Assembly: GCA_017515945.1 (NCBI GenBank)
Contig: JAFWDX010000292.1
Coordinates: 1 to 15,370 of the forward strand
Source: Blautia sp.
Lineage (GTDB): Bacteria; Bacillota; Clostridia; Lachnospirales; Lachnospiraceae
Length of the DNA: 15,370 bases
Direction of reading: 5' to 3'
In this document: piece by piece, positions 1-8,040 of the stretch
Layout: each line of letters starts with the position of its first letter
Position numbering within the stretch: the first letter of the stretch is position 1
Notes under the pieces: generated by a model
Told to the model about the DNA's origin: nothing
Database searches by the model: none
Seen by the model: the letters and a program-made list of their open reading frames with translations, nothing else
Translations under genes and position numbers: made by a program

Positions 1-1
1 C

Positions 2-181
2 GCCAGGATCCGGCCGCTGATCATTGAGTACTACACCGATGCGAAGGATTTCGCCGGCGAGACTCGGATCGAGAACGCGTTGGACGCGGCGGGGATGCCC
101 TACGCAAAGAATGAGACCGATCTCGATTCCGAGCGTATGCATGAGACCATCTACACTATGGAGGTTGTAATCAATGCCTAA
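2..181 (+). CDS. Probable tail completion / tail terminator protein, C-terminal part
   Basis: Only the last 59 codons are in the window; the start lies upstream. The reading frame is open from base 2 to a TAA at 179-181 and overlaps the next gene's ATG at 174, as expected in a packed phage operon. The peptide is mixed alpha/beta with acidic patches (EYYTDAKDFAGETRIENAL, then an ERMHETIYTMEVVINA end). I cannot prove a family from the sequence alone. The call rests on position: in siphophages the gene directly before the major tail protein is normally the tail terminator or tail completion protein, which caps the tail tube at the head-proximal end. It could instead be another head-tail connector component. 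Confidence 0.55.
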   Translation, partial: ARIRPLIIEYYTDAKDFAGETRIENALDAAGMPYAKNETDLDSERMHETIYTMEVVINA

Positions 182-746
182 GATTAAATACGGACTGAAA
201 AACGTCTACTATGCGCCGATCACGGCGATGACTGACGCAGGGGTCCCCACGTACAGCACGCCTGTCGCATGGCCCGGCGCGGTCAATCTCAACATGGAAC
301 CGCAGGGCGAGCGGATCGTCTTTCACGCGGACAACATCGAGTACTGGACCATGGTGCCGAACGACGGATACGACGGTGACTATGAGAGCGCCCTGGTCCC
401 GGATTCCTTCCTCAAGGATGTCCTGGGATACATCGAAGACGCCGCCGGTGTGCTCGTCGAGGATGCCAACGCGAAGCCGAAGGAATTCGCGCTCCTTTTC
501 CAGTTCGAGAACGATGACAGCGAAACCAGACATGTGATGTACCGGATCAGTGCGGGCCGTCCTGCGGTTGTGGGCGCCACCAAGGGCGAGAACGTCGAGC
601 CCCAGACCGAGACGAGCGCGTTCCGCGCTCTGGCCATCCATAACGCCAGCCTGGACACGGATATCGTCAAGGCCAAGGCCAAGACCACAGACACACCGTA
701 CGCGAACTGGTTCCAGTCCGTGTACATCCCCACGGCCAGTACATAA
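174..746 (+). CDS. Major tail protein, phi13 family (tail tube subunit)
   Basis: 190 residues. It opens with MPKIKYGLKNVYYAPIT, a typical start of the phi13-type major tail proteins. It then has the expected pattern of a tail tube fold, including a VAWPGAVNLNMEP segment, an ADNIEYWTM segment, a long central helix region near residues 75-90 and a FALLFQFENDD strand. It would polymerise into hexameric rings around the tape measure to form the tail tube. The ATG at 174 is preceded by GGAGG at 160-164. It overlaps the preceding gene and is followed by the chaperone gene with only nine bases between stop and start, and the stop codon overlaps the chaperone's AAGGAGG site. Length and genome position match the family. 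Confidence 0.9.
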   Translation: MPKIKYGLKNVYYAPITAMTDAGVPTYSTPVAWPGAVNLNMEPQGERIVFHADNIEYWTMVPNDGYDGDYESALVPDSFLKDVLGYIEDAAGVLVEDANAKPKEFALLFQFENDDSETRHVMYRISAGRPAVVGATKGENVEPQTETSAFRALAIHNASLDTDIVKAKAKTTDTPYANWFQSVYIPTAST

Positions 747-755
747 GGAGGATTT

Positions 756-1118
756 ATGTCCTATGCAGTAGTCCGGATCGGCGAGCAGGATGTCCCGATG
801 CGGGCAAACGCCACGACACCGATCCGCTATAAGCAGGTTTTCCACAAAAATATCATGCCTCTGTTCTCCGGGGGCATCCCGGAGGACGAGGCGGAGGAGA
901 TGCTGGTGGAGCTGGCCTATGTCATGGCCTGCTCTGCAGCCGCTCCGGCTCCGGATCCGCTGAACTATACGTATGAGGGCTTTATCCTCTGGCTCGAGGG
1001 TTTTGACGCCCTCGATTTTTACGTGGGCGACACGGTGACGGCGATCCGGAACGTCTACGCCGGGAACCTGATCACCGGATCCGAATTAAAAAAAAGTCCA
1101 GACCAACTGAGCGAGTAA
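756..1118 (+). CDS. Tail assembly chaperone, short form (gpG-like)
   Basis: 120 residues. The ATG at 756 has an excellent AAGGAGG site nine bases upstream. The gene lies exactly between the major tail protein and the tape measure, the conserved place of the lambda gpG/gpGT-type chaperones that coat the tape measure while the tail tube assembles around it. The protein starts with a beta-type segment (MSYAVVRIGEQDVPM), then acidic helices (GGIPEDEAEEMLVELAYVMA), and ends with a charged tail. Nine codons before its stop it runs through eight A residues (1088-1095), a classic slippery site, and the -1 frame stays open from there to 1282. A longer fused product of about 175 residues is therefore likely. 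The family is inferred from position, length and frameshift architecture more than from sequence identity. Confidence 0.8.
   Translation: MSYAVVRIGEQDVPMRANATTPIRYKQVFHKNIMPLFSGGIPEDEAEEMLVELAYVMACSAAAPAPDPLNYTYEGFILWLEGFDALDFYVGDTVTAIRNVYAGNLITGSELKKSPDQLSE
1088..1095 (+). promoter_or_regulatory. A8 slippery site for programmed -1 ribosomal frameshift
   Basis: The zero-frame codons read TTA AAA AAA AGT, so the heptamer A AAA AAA fits the X XXY YYZ rule. A -1 slip moves the ribosome from the 756-1118 frame into a frame that has no stop until TAG at 1280-1282. Tail chaperone genes of siphophages are well known to use this mechanism to make a minor gpGT fusion. The sequence shows the run and the open -1 frame directly; actual slippage and its rate are inferred. 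Confidence 0.8.
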
Positions 1119-1282
1119 TGACCATCGCTCTGTACTCCCTCCGCTGCATCCAGCTTGGCTTGCACGTGGCCGATCTGGAGCAGTTGGAGTACGGTGACGT
1201 AATCGACATGATGACCGAAGCCATCAATGACGGCGTCGACTATATGCCGGTCGCGACGCAGGCAGATTTCGATAACTTCTAG
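1118..1282 (+). CDS. gpT-like extension of the tail assembly chaperone (-1 frame)
   Basis: This -1 frame continues the chaperone after the slippery run at 1088-1095. Through the join it reads KSRPTERVMTIALYSLRC and stops at 1282, giving a fused product of about 175 residues. Read alone from the ATG at 1118, which overlaps the preceding stop as TAATG, it would be 54 residues. There is no clear Shine-Dalgarno before that ATG, so frameshift fusion is the better model, although translational coupling cannot be excluded. The end (DVIDMMTEAINDGVDY, then QADFDNF) is acidic and helical. In lambda the T domain of gpGT recruits the tail tube protein. The stop codon overlaps the tape measure's ribosome binding site. 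Confidence 0.75.
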   Translation: MTIALYSLRCIQLGLHVADLEQLEYGDVIDMMTEAINDGVDYMPVATQADFDNF

Positions 1283-1290
1283 GAGGACGC

Positions 1291-3348
1291 ATGCCGAACA
1301 GGATCAAGGGAATCACAATAGAAATAAATGGCGATGCGACCGGTCTGGACAAGGCCCTGAAGGGTGTAAACAGCACCCTAAAAGAGGCGAACAACGGCTT
1401 GCGGGACGTCAACAAGCTCCTCAAGCTGGATCCGTCGAACGTGGATCTGCTCAAGCAGAAGCAGGGCTACCTCAATGACGCCATCAGCGCGTCAAAGGAA
1501 AAGCTGGAGACGGAGCGGCAGGCCCTCGAGCAGCTGAAAAACTCCGACGGGTTTGATGAAAACAGCGAGCAGGCAAAGGCCCTCGAGCGTCAGATCATCG
1601 CGGACGAGCAGGCGCTCCAGGATCTGCAGAAGCAGGCGAAGGAGTTCGGCTCCGTCGGTGCCCAGCAGATAAAGCAGGTCGGCGAGCAGTTCAAGCAGGT
1701 CGGTGAGAAGATCACCAACGTCGGAAAGACGATGAGCACCCGCGTCACGGCTCCGATCGTGGCGGTGGGAGCCGCGTCAATGGCCGCGTGGAAAGAGGTC
1801 GACGCCGGCATGGACATCGTCGTGGCCAAAACCGGCGCGACGGGTGACGCGCTCAAGGATCTCCAGGGCGCGGTGGAAGATGTCGCGACCTCGATCCCGA
1901 CCGACTTCGAGACTGCCGGCAATGCCGTCGGCGAATTAAACACCCGTTTCGGCGTCACCGGGGACGAGCTCCGGGATCTGTCGAGCGTTTACGTCAAGTT
2001 TGCCCAGATCAACGGCACTGACGTCGTGAGCGCTATCGATGAGAGCCAGAAGGCCCTCACCGCGTTCGGCCTGGGCGCTGAGCACGCTGAAGAACTGCTC
2101 GACACGCTGAATTATACCGGGCAGGCGACGGGGATCTCCATGGAGACCCTGCTCTCCGGGCTGGTACAGAACGGCACAGCTTTCCAGGAGATGGGCCTGT
2201 CCATCGACCAGGCGGCGATGTTTATGGGCCAGATGGAAGTCTCCGGAGCGGATGCCAGCGCGGTCATGGGCGGCCTGTCGAAGGCGTTAAAAAACGCCAC
2301 AGCGGACGGGAAGCCGCTCAACCAGGCATTGGAAGAGCTGCAGGCGTCCATCGTCAACGGTACCGGCGCCACGGACGGCCTGACCGCTGCGTATGAGCTG
2401 TTCGGCAAGTCCGGTGCGCAGGTCTACTCTGCAGTCAAGTCCGGCTCCCTGGATTTCACGAATCTCGCTCTCTCTGCTGACACTGCCAACGGCTCCGTCA
2501 CGGCCGCATTTGAGGGGATGAAAGATCCCGCGGATGATTTCACGGTCGCGATGAACCAGGCGAAGGTCGCCGGCGCGGAACTGGGGACGCAGATCCAGGT
2601 CGCAGCCGCCCCCGCCATCACCGATCTGACCAAGCTGATCGGCACGGTGACGGAGAAATTCCGCCAGCTGACACCGGAACAGCAGCAGACGATCGTGAAG
2701 ATCGGTGCCGTGGTCGCGGCTATCGGTCCGGCGCTGGTGATTGGCGGGAAGCTGATCTCAAGCATCGGCTCAATCATCTCCCTGATCGGCACGGTGGTCG
2801 GCGTCCTTGGCGGCCCGCTCACCATAGCGATCGGCGCGGCGGTGGCCGCTGGCGTCCTGATCTATAAAAACTGGGACACGATCAAAGAGAAGGGCACGCA
2901 GCTGTTGGCGAGCGTCAAGAGCACGTTTGAAAACATCAAGGCCACGATCACCAACGCGGTCAATAAGATCAAGGGCGTGTTCAATTTCTCCTGGCATCTG
3001 CCTCAGATCCGGCTCCCGCACTTTTCGATAATGGGGAATTTTTCCCTCAATCCGCTCTCCGTGCCGTCCTTCGGCGTCAACTGGTACCGGAAGGCGTACG
3101 ACGACGGTGTGCTTTTTAACCGTCCGACGGTCCTTCCGACTGCCGGAGGCTTAAAGGGATTCGGCGACGGCGTCGGCAGCGAGGTCGTACTCGGACTCAG
3201 CAGGCTCCGGGAGCTCGTCGGATCCTCCGGCGGGACGACGACCATCAACGTCTACGGCGCACCGGGGCAGAGTGAGGAGGCACTGGCGGAGATCATCATG
3301 GACAAGATCACCACCATCCAGCAGCAGGAGGCGATCGGAGCACTATGA
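1291..3348 (+). CDS. Tail tape measure protein (TP901 type)
   Basis: 685 residues, the longest core tail gene, starting at ATG 1291 five bases after AGGAGG. The N-terminus (KGITIEINGDATGLDKALK) is the conserved opening of TP901-type tape measures. Residues to about 130 are coiled-coil. A helical domain follows (MSTRVTAPIVAVGAASMAAWKEVDAGMD, then long Ala/Gly-rich helices). Residues 471-525 form a hydrophobic, membrane-like stretch (GAVVAAIGPALVIGG, ISLIGTVVGVLGG), and the C-terminus carries an INVYGAP segment. It sets tail length and is ejected ahead of the DNA. At the usual rise of about 1.5 angstrom per residue it predicts a tail near 100 nm. No lytic transglycosylase or peptidase domain is visible. 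It overlaps the Dit gene by ATGA. Confidence 0.93.
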   Translation: MPNRIKGITIEINGDATGLDKALKGVNSTLKEANNGLRDVNKLLKLDPSNVDLLKQKQGYLNDAISASKEKLETERQALEQLKNSDGFDENSEQAKALERQIIADEQALQDLQKQAKEFGSVGAQQIKQVGEQFKQVGEKITNVGKTMSTRVTAPIVAVGAASMAAWKEVDAGMDIVVAKTGATGDALKDLQGAVEDVATSIPTDFETAGNAVGELNTRFGVTGDELRDLSSVYVKFAQINGTDVVSAIDESQKALTAFGLGAEHAEELLDTLNYTGQATGISMETLLSGLVQNGTAFQEMGLSIDQAAMFMGQMEVSGADASAVMGGLSKALKNATADGKPLNQALEELQASIVNGTGATDGLTAAYELFGKSGAQVYSAVKSGSLDFTNLALSADTANGSVTAAFEGMKDPADDFTVAMNQAKVAGAELGTQIQVAAAPAITDLTKLIGTVTEKFRQLTPEQQQTIVKIGAVVAAIGPALVIGGKLISSIGSIISLIGTVVGVLGGPLTIAIGAAVAAGVLIYKNWDTIKEKGTQLLASVKSTFENIKATITNAVNKIKGVFNFSWHLPQIRLPHFSIMGNFSLNPLSVPSFGVNWYRKAYDDGVLFNRPTVLPTAGGLKGFGDGVGSEVVLGLSRLRELVGSSGGTTTINVYGAPGQSEEALAEIIMDKITTIQQQEAIGAL

Positions 3349-4052
3349 GGCCACAGTTATATTTCGACGAGACCGCGCTGAGCACCTTCGGGATCTACAT
3401 CTCCGGCGAGGGCACCTATAATGCCCCGGAGAGATCCGTCCGGGAGGAGGTCATCCCGGGCAGGAACGGGACGCTGGTGATCGACAACGGCCGTTTTGAA
3501 AATATTGTTGTAAGCTATCCGGCGTTCATCCTGGATGATTTTGCGGCAAACATCAAAGCGGCCAGGAACTACCTCTCGAGCCGGCGCGGATATGTCAGGA
3601 TCCGCGATACCTACCATCCGGGCGAGTATCGCCTCGGGGTGTATGCGGCGGGGCTGGAGATCGACACCTCCGGACACGGCAATATCCACGGTAAATTCAA
3701 TTTGATTTTCAACTGCAAACCGCAGAGATTCCTGACGGCTGGCGACACGCCGGTCACGATCTCCAGCGGGGCGTCTATCACAAATCCGACGCTTTTTCCG
3801 TCTCGGCCGCTGATCCGGGTGACAGGTACAGGCGCCCTGTCGCTCGGAGGCGTCGAGATGACGATCACCGGCACGCAGGAGTACACAGATATCGACTGCG
3901 ATCTCATGGACTGCTACGCCGGAAGCGTCAACCTCAACCGCTATGTCAGTATTGACGGCGACGAGTTTCCGGAGCTCGCTCCGGGAGAAAACGTCCTCGT
4001 CTATGACGGCCCCACGGCCGTCCAGATCACGCCCAGGTGGTGGACTGTATGA
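3345..4052 (+). CDS. Distal tail protein (Dit), phage tail family
   Basis: 235 residues, starting inside the tape measure stop (ATGA, 3345-3348). The N-terminal half has the Dit signature order: a short strand, then VIPGRNGTLVIDNGRFENI, the conserved P-G-R-x-G turn, then a helix (DDFAANIKAARNYL) and YVRIRDTYHPGEYRLG, and FNLIFNCKPQRFL. The C-terminal half is a galectin-like jelly roll ending in ITPRWWTV, a common Dit ending. Dit forms the hexameric hub at the tail tip on which Tal and the baseplate proteins assemble. Gene order tape measure, Dit, Tal is universal in this phage group. Nothing is broken or unusual. Confidence 0.9.
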   Translation: MRPQLYFDETALSTFGIYISGEGTYNAPERSVREEVIPGRNGTLVIDNGRFENIVVSYPAFILDDFAANIKAARNYLSSRRGYVRIRDTYHPGEYRLGVYAAGLEIDTSGHGNIHGKFNLIFNCKPQRFLTAGDTPVTISSGASITNPTLFPSRPLIRVTGTGALSLGGVEMTITGTQEYTDIDCDLMDCYAGSVNLNRYVSIDGDEFPELAPGENVLVYDGPTAVQITPRWWTV

Positions 4053-7000
4053 TCCCTATCCTCTACGAAGCCAATGAAACCGAATACTTGACCAACGGCA
4101 TCGGGCGGCTGTCCTCCGCAGTGACCTGCACATCCACGGAAGACAGCAAGGGATATGATGAGGTCCTCATCAAGTATCCGATCACCGGGGAGCACTACGC
4201 GGACGTCGAGCTTGACAGGATCATCCTGGTAAAGCCCGCACAGAACCGGCGGACGCAGCCATACTATATCTACAATATCAGCCGCCCGATCAACGGGATC
4301 GTCACCATCAACGCCCGGCACATCGGCTATAAACTGGCCGGCATGGTAGTCATGCCGTACTCCGCGGACAGCTGCTACGAAGCATTGACGGAGATCCCGG
4401 ACCACACTGTCGAGGAGTGCCCGTTTACTTTTGACACGGACAAGGCCGTCACAGGCCCCTTCGAGGTCAAAGAACCGACTCCGGTCCGGTCGCTCCTGGG
4501 AGGATCCGCCGGGTCGATCCTCGACGTCTACGGAAAAGGACAGTATGAATTTGACCGCTTTTCTGTCTATCTGCACGTCAACCGCGGGCAAGACCGGGGC
4601 GTCACGCTGAGATATGGGAAAAATATCACGGATCTCGAGCGCAAAACGGACACGTCCTCTGTGTACGTCGGGATAGTGCCGTACTGGTCCGATGGCCAGG
4701 GCACACTGGTCACACTGCCGGAGGAGGTCATTTACTCCAGCGCAGCGGAGACCGTGGCATATAAAACGGTCAAAGTCGTGGACCTTTCGAGCGAATTTCA
4801 GGAGGAGCCCACGGTAACACAGCTCCGCGAGCGTGCCCTGACGTACCTGCAGAATAATGAAGGATGGGAGATCGCGGACAACATCACGGTGAGCTTCGCC
4901 GCGCTGTGGCAGACGGAGGAATACAAGGACGTGGAACCGCTCCAGGCGGTCGGCATGGGCGACACCGTGACCGTGATCGACTCCAGACTGGGCGTCAAGG
5001 CGTCGGCCAAAGTGATCAAAACAGTCTATGACGTCATAAACGAGCGATATGACAAAATCGAACTCGGCACGGCAAAAAACTCCCTCTCCCAGGTGATTGC
5101 GGAGAGCACCATGGTTCGCACTATCGAACCGTGGGTTAATCAGCGTTTTGAGGTCGAAAACGGCCGTTTTATGTCGATGATCGAGCAGGTGATCGAGCAG
5201 GTCGGGGAGCAGATCGACTATACCTACGAGGACGAGCTGACCAATGCCGACCACCTCACCGTCACGCCTCCGGCAGTCGAGCAGCTGGCCTATCTCTCGA
5301 CCCATGAGGACAAGCCCTGCCTAGTGGTGGATGGATCCACGCTGTCCAGCGTGACGAGCAGCTACCGTGCGCAGCTGGCGCTGATCGGCGACCTCATGCA
5401 GCCGCCGGCGAAGATATTTATCGAGTTCGACATGGCGCTCGAGTATGAGACAGAGCCGGCACTGTCCGAGTACTTCCTCGGGCTGTTTTACAACAGGAGC
5501 GACACCGGCGCCACCTGGTGGCACCGGTGGCTGTATTCGAGCCTGCTGACGGAGATCCCGGCCTCCGGAGAGACTGTGCACATCACGGCGTGGGTCTCCA
5601 CCAAGAAGCCGAGCATCCCGGAGGGTGCTGCGCTGTACGTCTTCTTTGTTCCCGGCGTTAAGGCAAGGATCTCCAACCTCAAAGTCTACAGCGAGCGGGA
5701 GACCTATCTCTCCTCCATCAGTTCGTACATCAACCAGACGGCGAGCGAACTCGAGCTGGCGGTCAAGGAAGCGGCGATCCGGCAGTACATCAGTCCGTTC
5801 CCGGTGATCTCCGAGTCCAGCAGTTCGAACGCATGGGCGTACGGGTCCGCAGAGTCTGCCGGTTATGTGGTCTCAGTCGGAACGCACAATGGACACGAGT
5901 GTATCATCATCGACGGAACTAATGTCGACCCGGCGACAGCAAACGTCTACACCTCCAAGATCTGGAGGGCGACGGACTACGCTCAGCCGAAGGGCAGCAC
6001 GCTCCCGTTTAAGTTTACAGTCGAGTCAAACATCGACATCGCGGCCCGAACGGACTGGTATTCTGCGTCCGTACAGTTCCCGTACAGCGCGAGCGGGGCT
6101 CGCCCTCTGTACTTCACCTTTGGGGCCTTGCAGGCCGGCGTTCCCAGATCCTACACGCTCAACTTCACCGTGCCGGACTGGGTAGCCTATGCCAGTACGG
6201 CACGGACATCTCCAGAGCTGTACGGCTATCCCGGTGCGATCCTGTACTTCTGGGACGGCTCGATCGAGACGACGGAGCAGGAATTCGCATCCAGCGTTTT
6301 CAACATGAGCGCGAACGGGATCAGCTCCAAGGTCTCCAAGGACGGCATCATCAGCGAGATCAATCAGTCCGCGGAGGCGGTGAAGATCCAGGCGAACAAG
6401 ATCGACCTGATCGGGTCGGTGTACGTCACCGACGACGATGCAGCGCCCCTGCTCAAGGTCTACTGGGAAGACACGGAGGAGGAAGGCTCTACCACCATCT
6501 ACGGCGGCTCGATCGTCATGAACAATGACGACGTGAGCCCCGCCAAGGACAAGTTCACCTCGATCGGCGGCGGCCGTGTCCTGCTGACGGATTTTAACTA
6601 TTGGGCGGACGATAAGTCCCAGTATTATGCGTCGGATCGGCACTACAGATTCGGCTCGACGCTGGACGGTCCAGGGCTCAATGTCACCCGGTACGAGTTC
6701 GATCCTAACGATCCCCTGTTTTTCAAAGAGCAGCGGATGGAGCTCGAAATGGTCGAGCAGAGCTACAGCCAGTCCCTCGGCATAAAACTCGGACCGGACA
6801 CGACGATCTACCACAACGTGGACGTCACCGGCAACCAGTGGGCCTACACGCTGGCGTACAATAACGCCCGTTTCTGGGTGCCAGTTCAGTTCTACGGGAA
6901 CGTCAAGAACAGCTCCGGAGGGACGCAGTTTACCTCCGACCGGCGGGCGAAAAAGAGCATCAAGGACCTCGCCAGAAAGGCCGCGAAGACTTTTATAATG

Positions 7001-7258
7001 GCTCTCCGGCCGAGGTCGTTTAAGTACAGGACCGGATCGAGCGGCCGTGATCATCACGGTTTTATCGCCCAGGAGCTCCACGAGGCCATGGCCGGCAAGG
7101 ATTGGGGCGTCTGGTGTGAGGACCAGGGCGAGCAGCGAGAACAGTCCGTCCGATATGATGAGATCATCGCCGACCTGGTCAGCGTAGTACAGCAGCACGA
7201 GGAGGAGATCGCCGCCCTCCGTGAGAAATTAAAGGCGATAGAAGGAGACGGCAAATGA
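4049..7258 (+). CDS. Tail-associated protein (Tal) with C-terminal Peptidase_S74 self-cleaving chaperone
   Basis: 1069 residues from the ATG at 4049, which overlaps the Dit stop as ATGA; a GTG at 4037 is an alternative but less likely start. Residues 1 to about 370 look like the tail-endopeptidase/minor structural domain that caps the Dit hub (LYEANETEYLTNGIG opening, DLERKTDTSSVYVGIVPYW). Residues from about 400 to 760 look like two beta-rich, probably carbohydrate-binding segments. The end is a Peptidase_S74 / intramolecular chaperone domain: SDRRAKKSIKDL from Ser963, RPRSFKYR, HHGFIAQEL from His1002, then a terminal coiled coil (HEEEIAALREKLKAIEG). In that family the domain drives trimer folding and then cuts itself off at the Ser of the S-D motif, helped by a nearby Lys; K968 and K969 are candidates here. 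Receptor binding and a tail-tip plug role are inferred. Confidence 0.85.
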   Translation: MIPILYEANETEYLTNGIGRLSSAVTCTSTEDSKGYDEVLIKYPITGEHYADVELDRIILVKPAQNRRTQPYYIYNISRPINGIVTINARHIGYKLAGMVVMPYSADSCYEALTEIPDHTVEECPFTFDTDKAVTGPFEVKEPTPVRSLLGGSAGSILDVYGKGQYEFDRFSVYLHVNRGQDRGVTLRYGKNITDLERKTDTSSVYVGIVPYWSDGQGTLVTLPEEVIYSSAAETVAYKTVKVVDLSSEFQEEPTVTQLRERALTYLQNNEGWEIADNITVSFAALWQTEEYKDVEPLQAVGMGDTVTVIDSRLGVKASAKVIKTVYDVINERYDKIELGTAKNSLSQVIAESTMVRTIEPWVNQRFEVENGRFMSMIEQVIEQVGEQIDYTYEDELTNADHLTVTPPAVEQLAYLSTHEDKPCLVVDGSTLSSVTSSYRAQLALIGDLMQPPAKIFIEFDMALEYETEPALSEYFLGLFYNRSDTGATWWHRWLYSSLLTEIPASGETVHITAWVSTKKPSIPEGAALYVFFVPGVKARISNLKVYSERETYLSSISSYINQTASELELAVKEAAIRQYISPFPVISESSSSNAWAYGSAESAGYVVSVGTHNGHECIIIDGTNVDPATANVYTSKIWRATDYAQPKGSTLPFKFTVESNIDIAARTDWYSASVQFPYSASGARPLYFTFGALQAGVPRSYTLNFTVPDWVAYASTARTSPELYGYPGAILYFWDGSIETTEQEFASSVFNMSANGISSKVSKDGIISEINQSAEAVKIQANKIDLIGSVYVTDDDAAPLLKVYWEDTEEEGSTTIYGGSIVMNNDDVSPAKDKFTSIGGGRVLLTDFNYWADDKSQYYASDRHYRFGSTLDGPGLNVTRYEFDPNDPLFFKEQRMELEMVEQSYSQSLGIKLGPDTTIYHNVDVTGNQWAYTLAYNNARFWVPVQFYGNVKNSSGGTQFTSDRRAKKSIKDLARKAAKTFIMALRPRSFKYRTGSSGRDHHGFIAQELHEAMAGKDWGVWCEDQGEQREQSVRYDEIIADLVSVVQQHEEEIAALREKLKAIEGDGK

Positions 7259-8040
7259 TTCCGTACCAGGAGCTCACGGTCGACCTGATCCCGCACGGGA
7301 TGCCCCCCTGTGTGCAGGTCTGGGCATCACAGTACGACGCGGGTAGGCCGATAAAAATCAACATCCAGTACGCCGGGGCGCCCTACACCGTCCCGGCAGG
7401 ATCCCAGGTGTATATCGACGTCCGGAAGCCCTCCGGGAAAATCGTCCACGACGTCGTCACGGAGTTGGGCGCGACCTACGCGGTCGTCAGCCTGGTGGAG
7501 CAGATGACGGCGGAATACGGTCAGGTCCTCATGGAGATCTCTCTGATCGGTGACGGCCAGGATCCGATCGGAACCGCGAACTGGCTGATGCAGGTGGAAC
7601 GCTCACCGCTCGCCGCCGGGGACCCCAGTGCGACGTGGGTCGTCGACCTTAACACCGCGGTGGATGAAGCGAAGGATGCCCGTGATGCCGCGCAGGCAGC
7701 GCAGGCCGCAGCTGAGACAGCGCAGGAACTCGCTGAGGATGCCCAGCAGGCGGCTGAGACAGCCCAGGGAAAAGCGGAAGAAGCGCAGGCTGGTGCGGAA
7801 GCCGCTCAGCTCCTCGCTGAGGGGGCGCAAGCCGCCGCAGAGGTTGCCCAGGGGAAAGCAGAAGACGCCCAGGGCGCCGCGGAGGACGCGGCAGAGCGGG
7901 CTGAGCAGTCGGCGGCGGACGCCGGATATATGTTTTTCCACATAGACGAGCGCGGCCATCTGATCTATGAGCACACGGTCAATGTCGACGTGGAGTTTTA
8001 TCTGTACAACGGTCACCTAATTGTGGGGGTGGATGAATGA
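7255..8040 (+). CDS. BppU-like baseplate upper protein with coiled-coil heptads
   Basis: 261 residues, starting in an ATGA overlap with Tal, with GGAG upstream. Residues 1-125 resemble the BppU N-terminal domain, which docks on the Dit/Tal core: PIKINIQYAGAPYTVPAGSQ, YIDVRKPSGKIVHD, GQVLMEISLIGDG. Residues 153-222 (bases 7711-7920) are ten consecutive seven-residue units each starting Ala-Glu, mostly of the form A-E-x-A-Q-x-x, an uninterrupted heptad coiled coil. A short beta tip follows (YMFFHIDERGHLIYEH to the end), probably a small contact domain. It is probably a trimeric adaptor linking the tail hub to the fibre encoded next. It ends in a further ATGA overlap with the fibre gene, so their expression is probably coupled. 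Confidence 0.78.
   Translation: MIPYQELTVDLIPHGMPPCVQVWASQYDAGRPIKINIQYAGAPYTVPAGSQVYIDVRKPSGKIVHDVVTELGATYAVVSLVEQMTAEYGQVLMEISLIGDGQDPIGTANWLMQVERSPLAAGDPSATWVVDLNTAVDEAKDARDAAQAAQAAAETAQELAEDAQQAAETAQGKAEEAQAGAEAAQLLAEGAQAAAEVAQGKAEDAQGAAEDAAERAEQSAADAGYMFFHIDERGHLIYEHTVNVDVEFYLYNGHLIVGVDE
7711..7920 (+). repeat. Ten in-register heptad codon repeats (A-E-x-A-Q-x-x)
   Basis: The 210 bases encode ten exact seven-codon units, all beginning Ala-Glu (AETAQEL, AEDAQQA, AETAQGK, AEEAQAG, AEAAQLL, AEGAQAA, AEVAQGK, AEDAQGA, AEDAAER, AEQSAAD). The DNA repeats are imperfect because codons vary. Such 21-base units can gain or lose copies by slippage, which would change shaft length without breaking the frame. 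Confidence 0.9.

Noticed and set aside
171..845. Minus-strand open frame opposite the major tail protein
   Set aside because: Antisense shadow of the phi13-type tail protein and chaperone; no start signal and R/H/V-rich composition.
4037..4048. GTG at 4037 as the Tal start
   Set aside because: The ATG at 4049 overlaps the Dit stop as ATGA, the junction type used by the neighbouring genes, and has AGGTGG upstream.
4001..5305. Long minus-strand open frame (434 residues) opposite the Tal gene
   Set aside because: It lies entirely antisense to a convincing 1069-residue structural gene, has no ribosome binding site context and reads as low-complexity R/D/V-rich sequence typical of a GC-rich shadow frame.
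6026..7198. Long minus-strand open frame (390 residues)
   Set aside because: Antisense to the Tal C-terminus including the S74 domain; no family resemblance.
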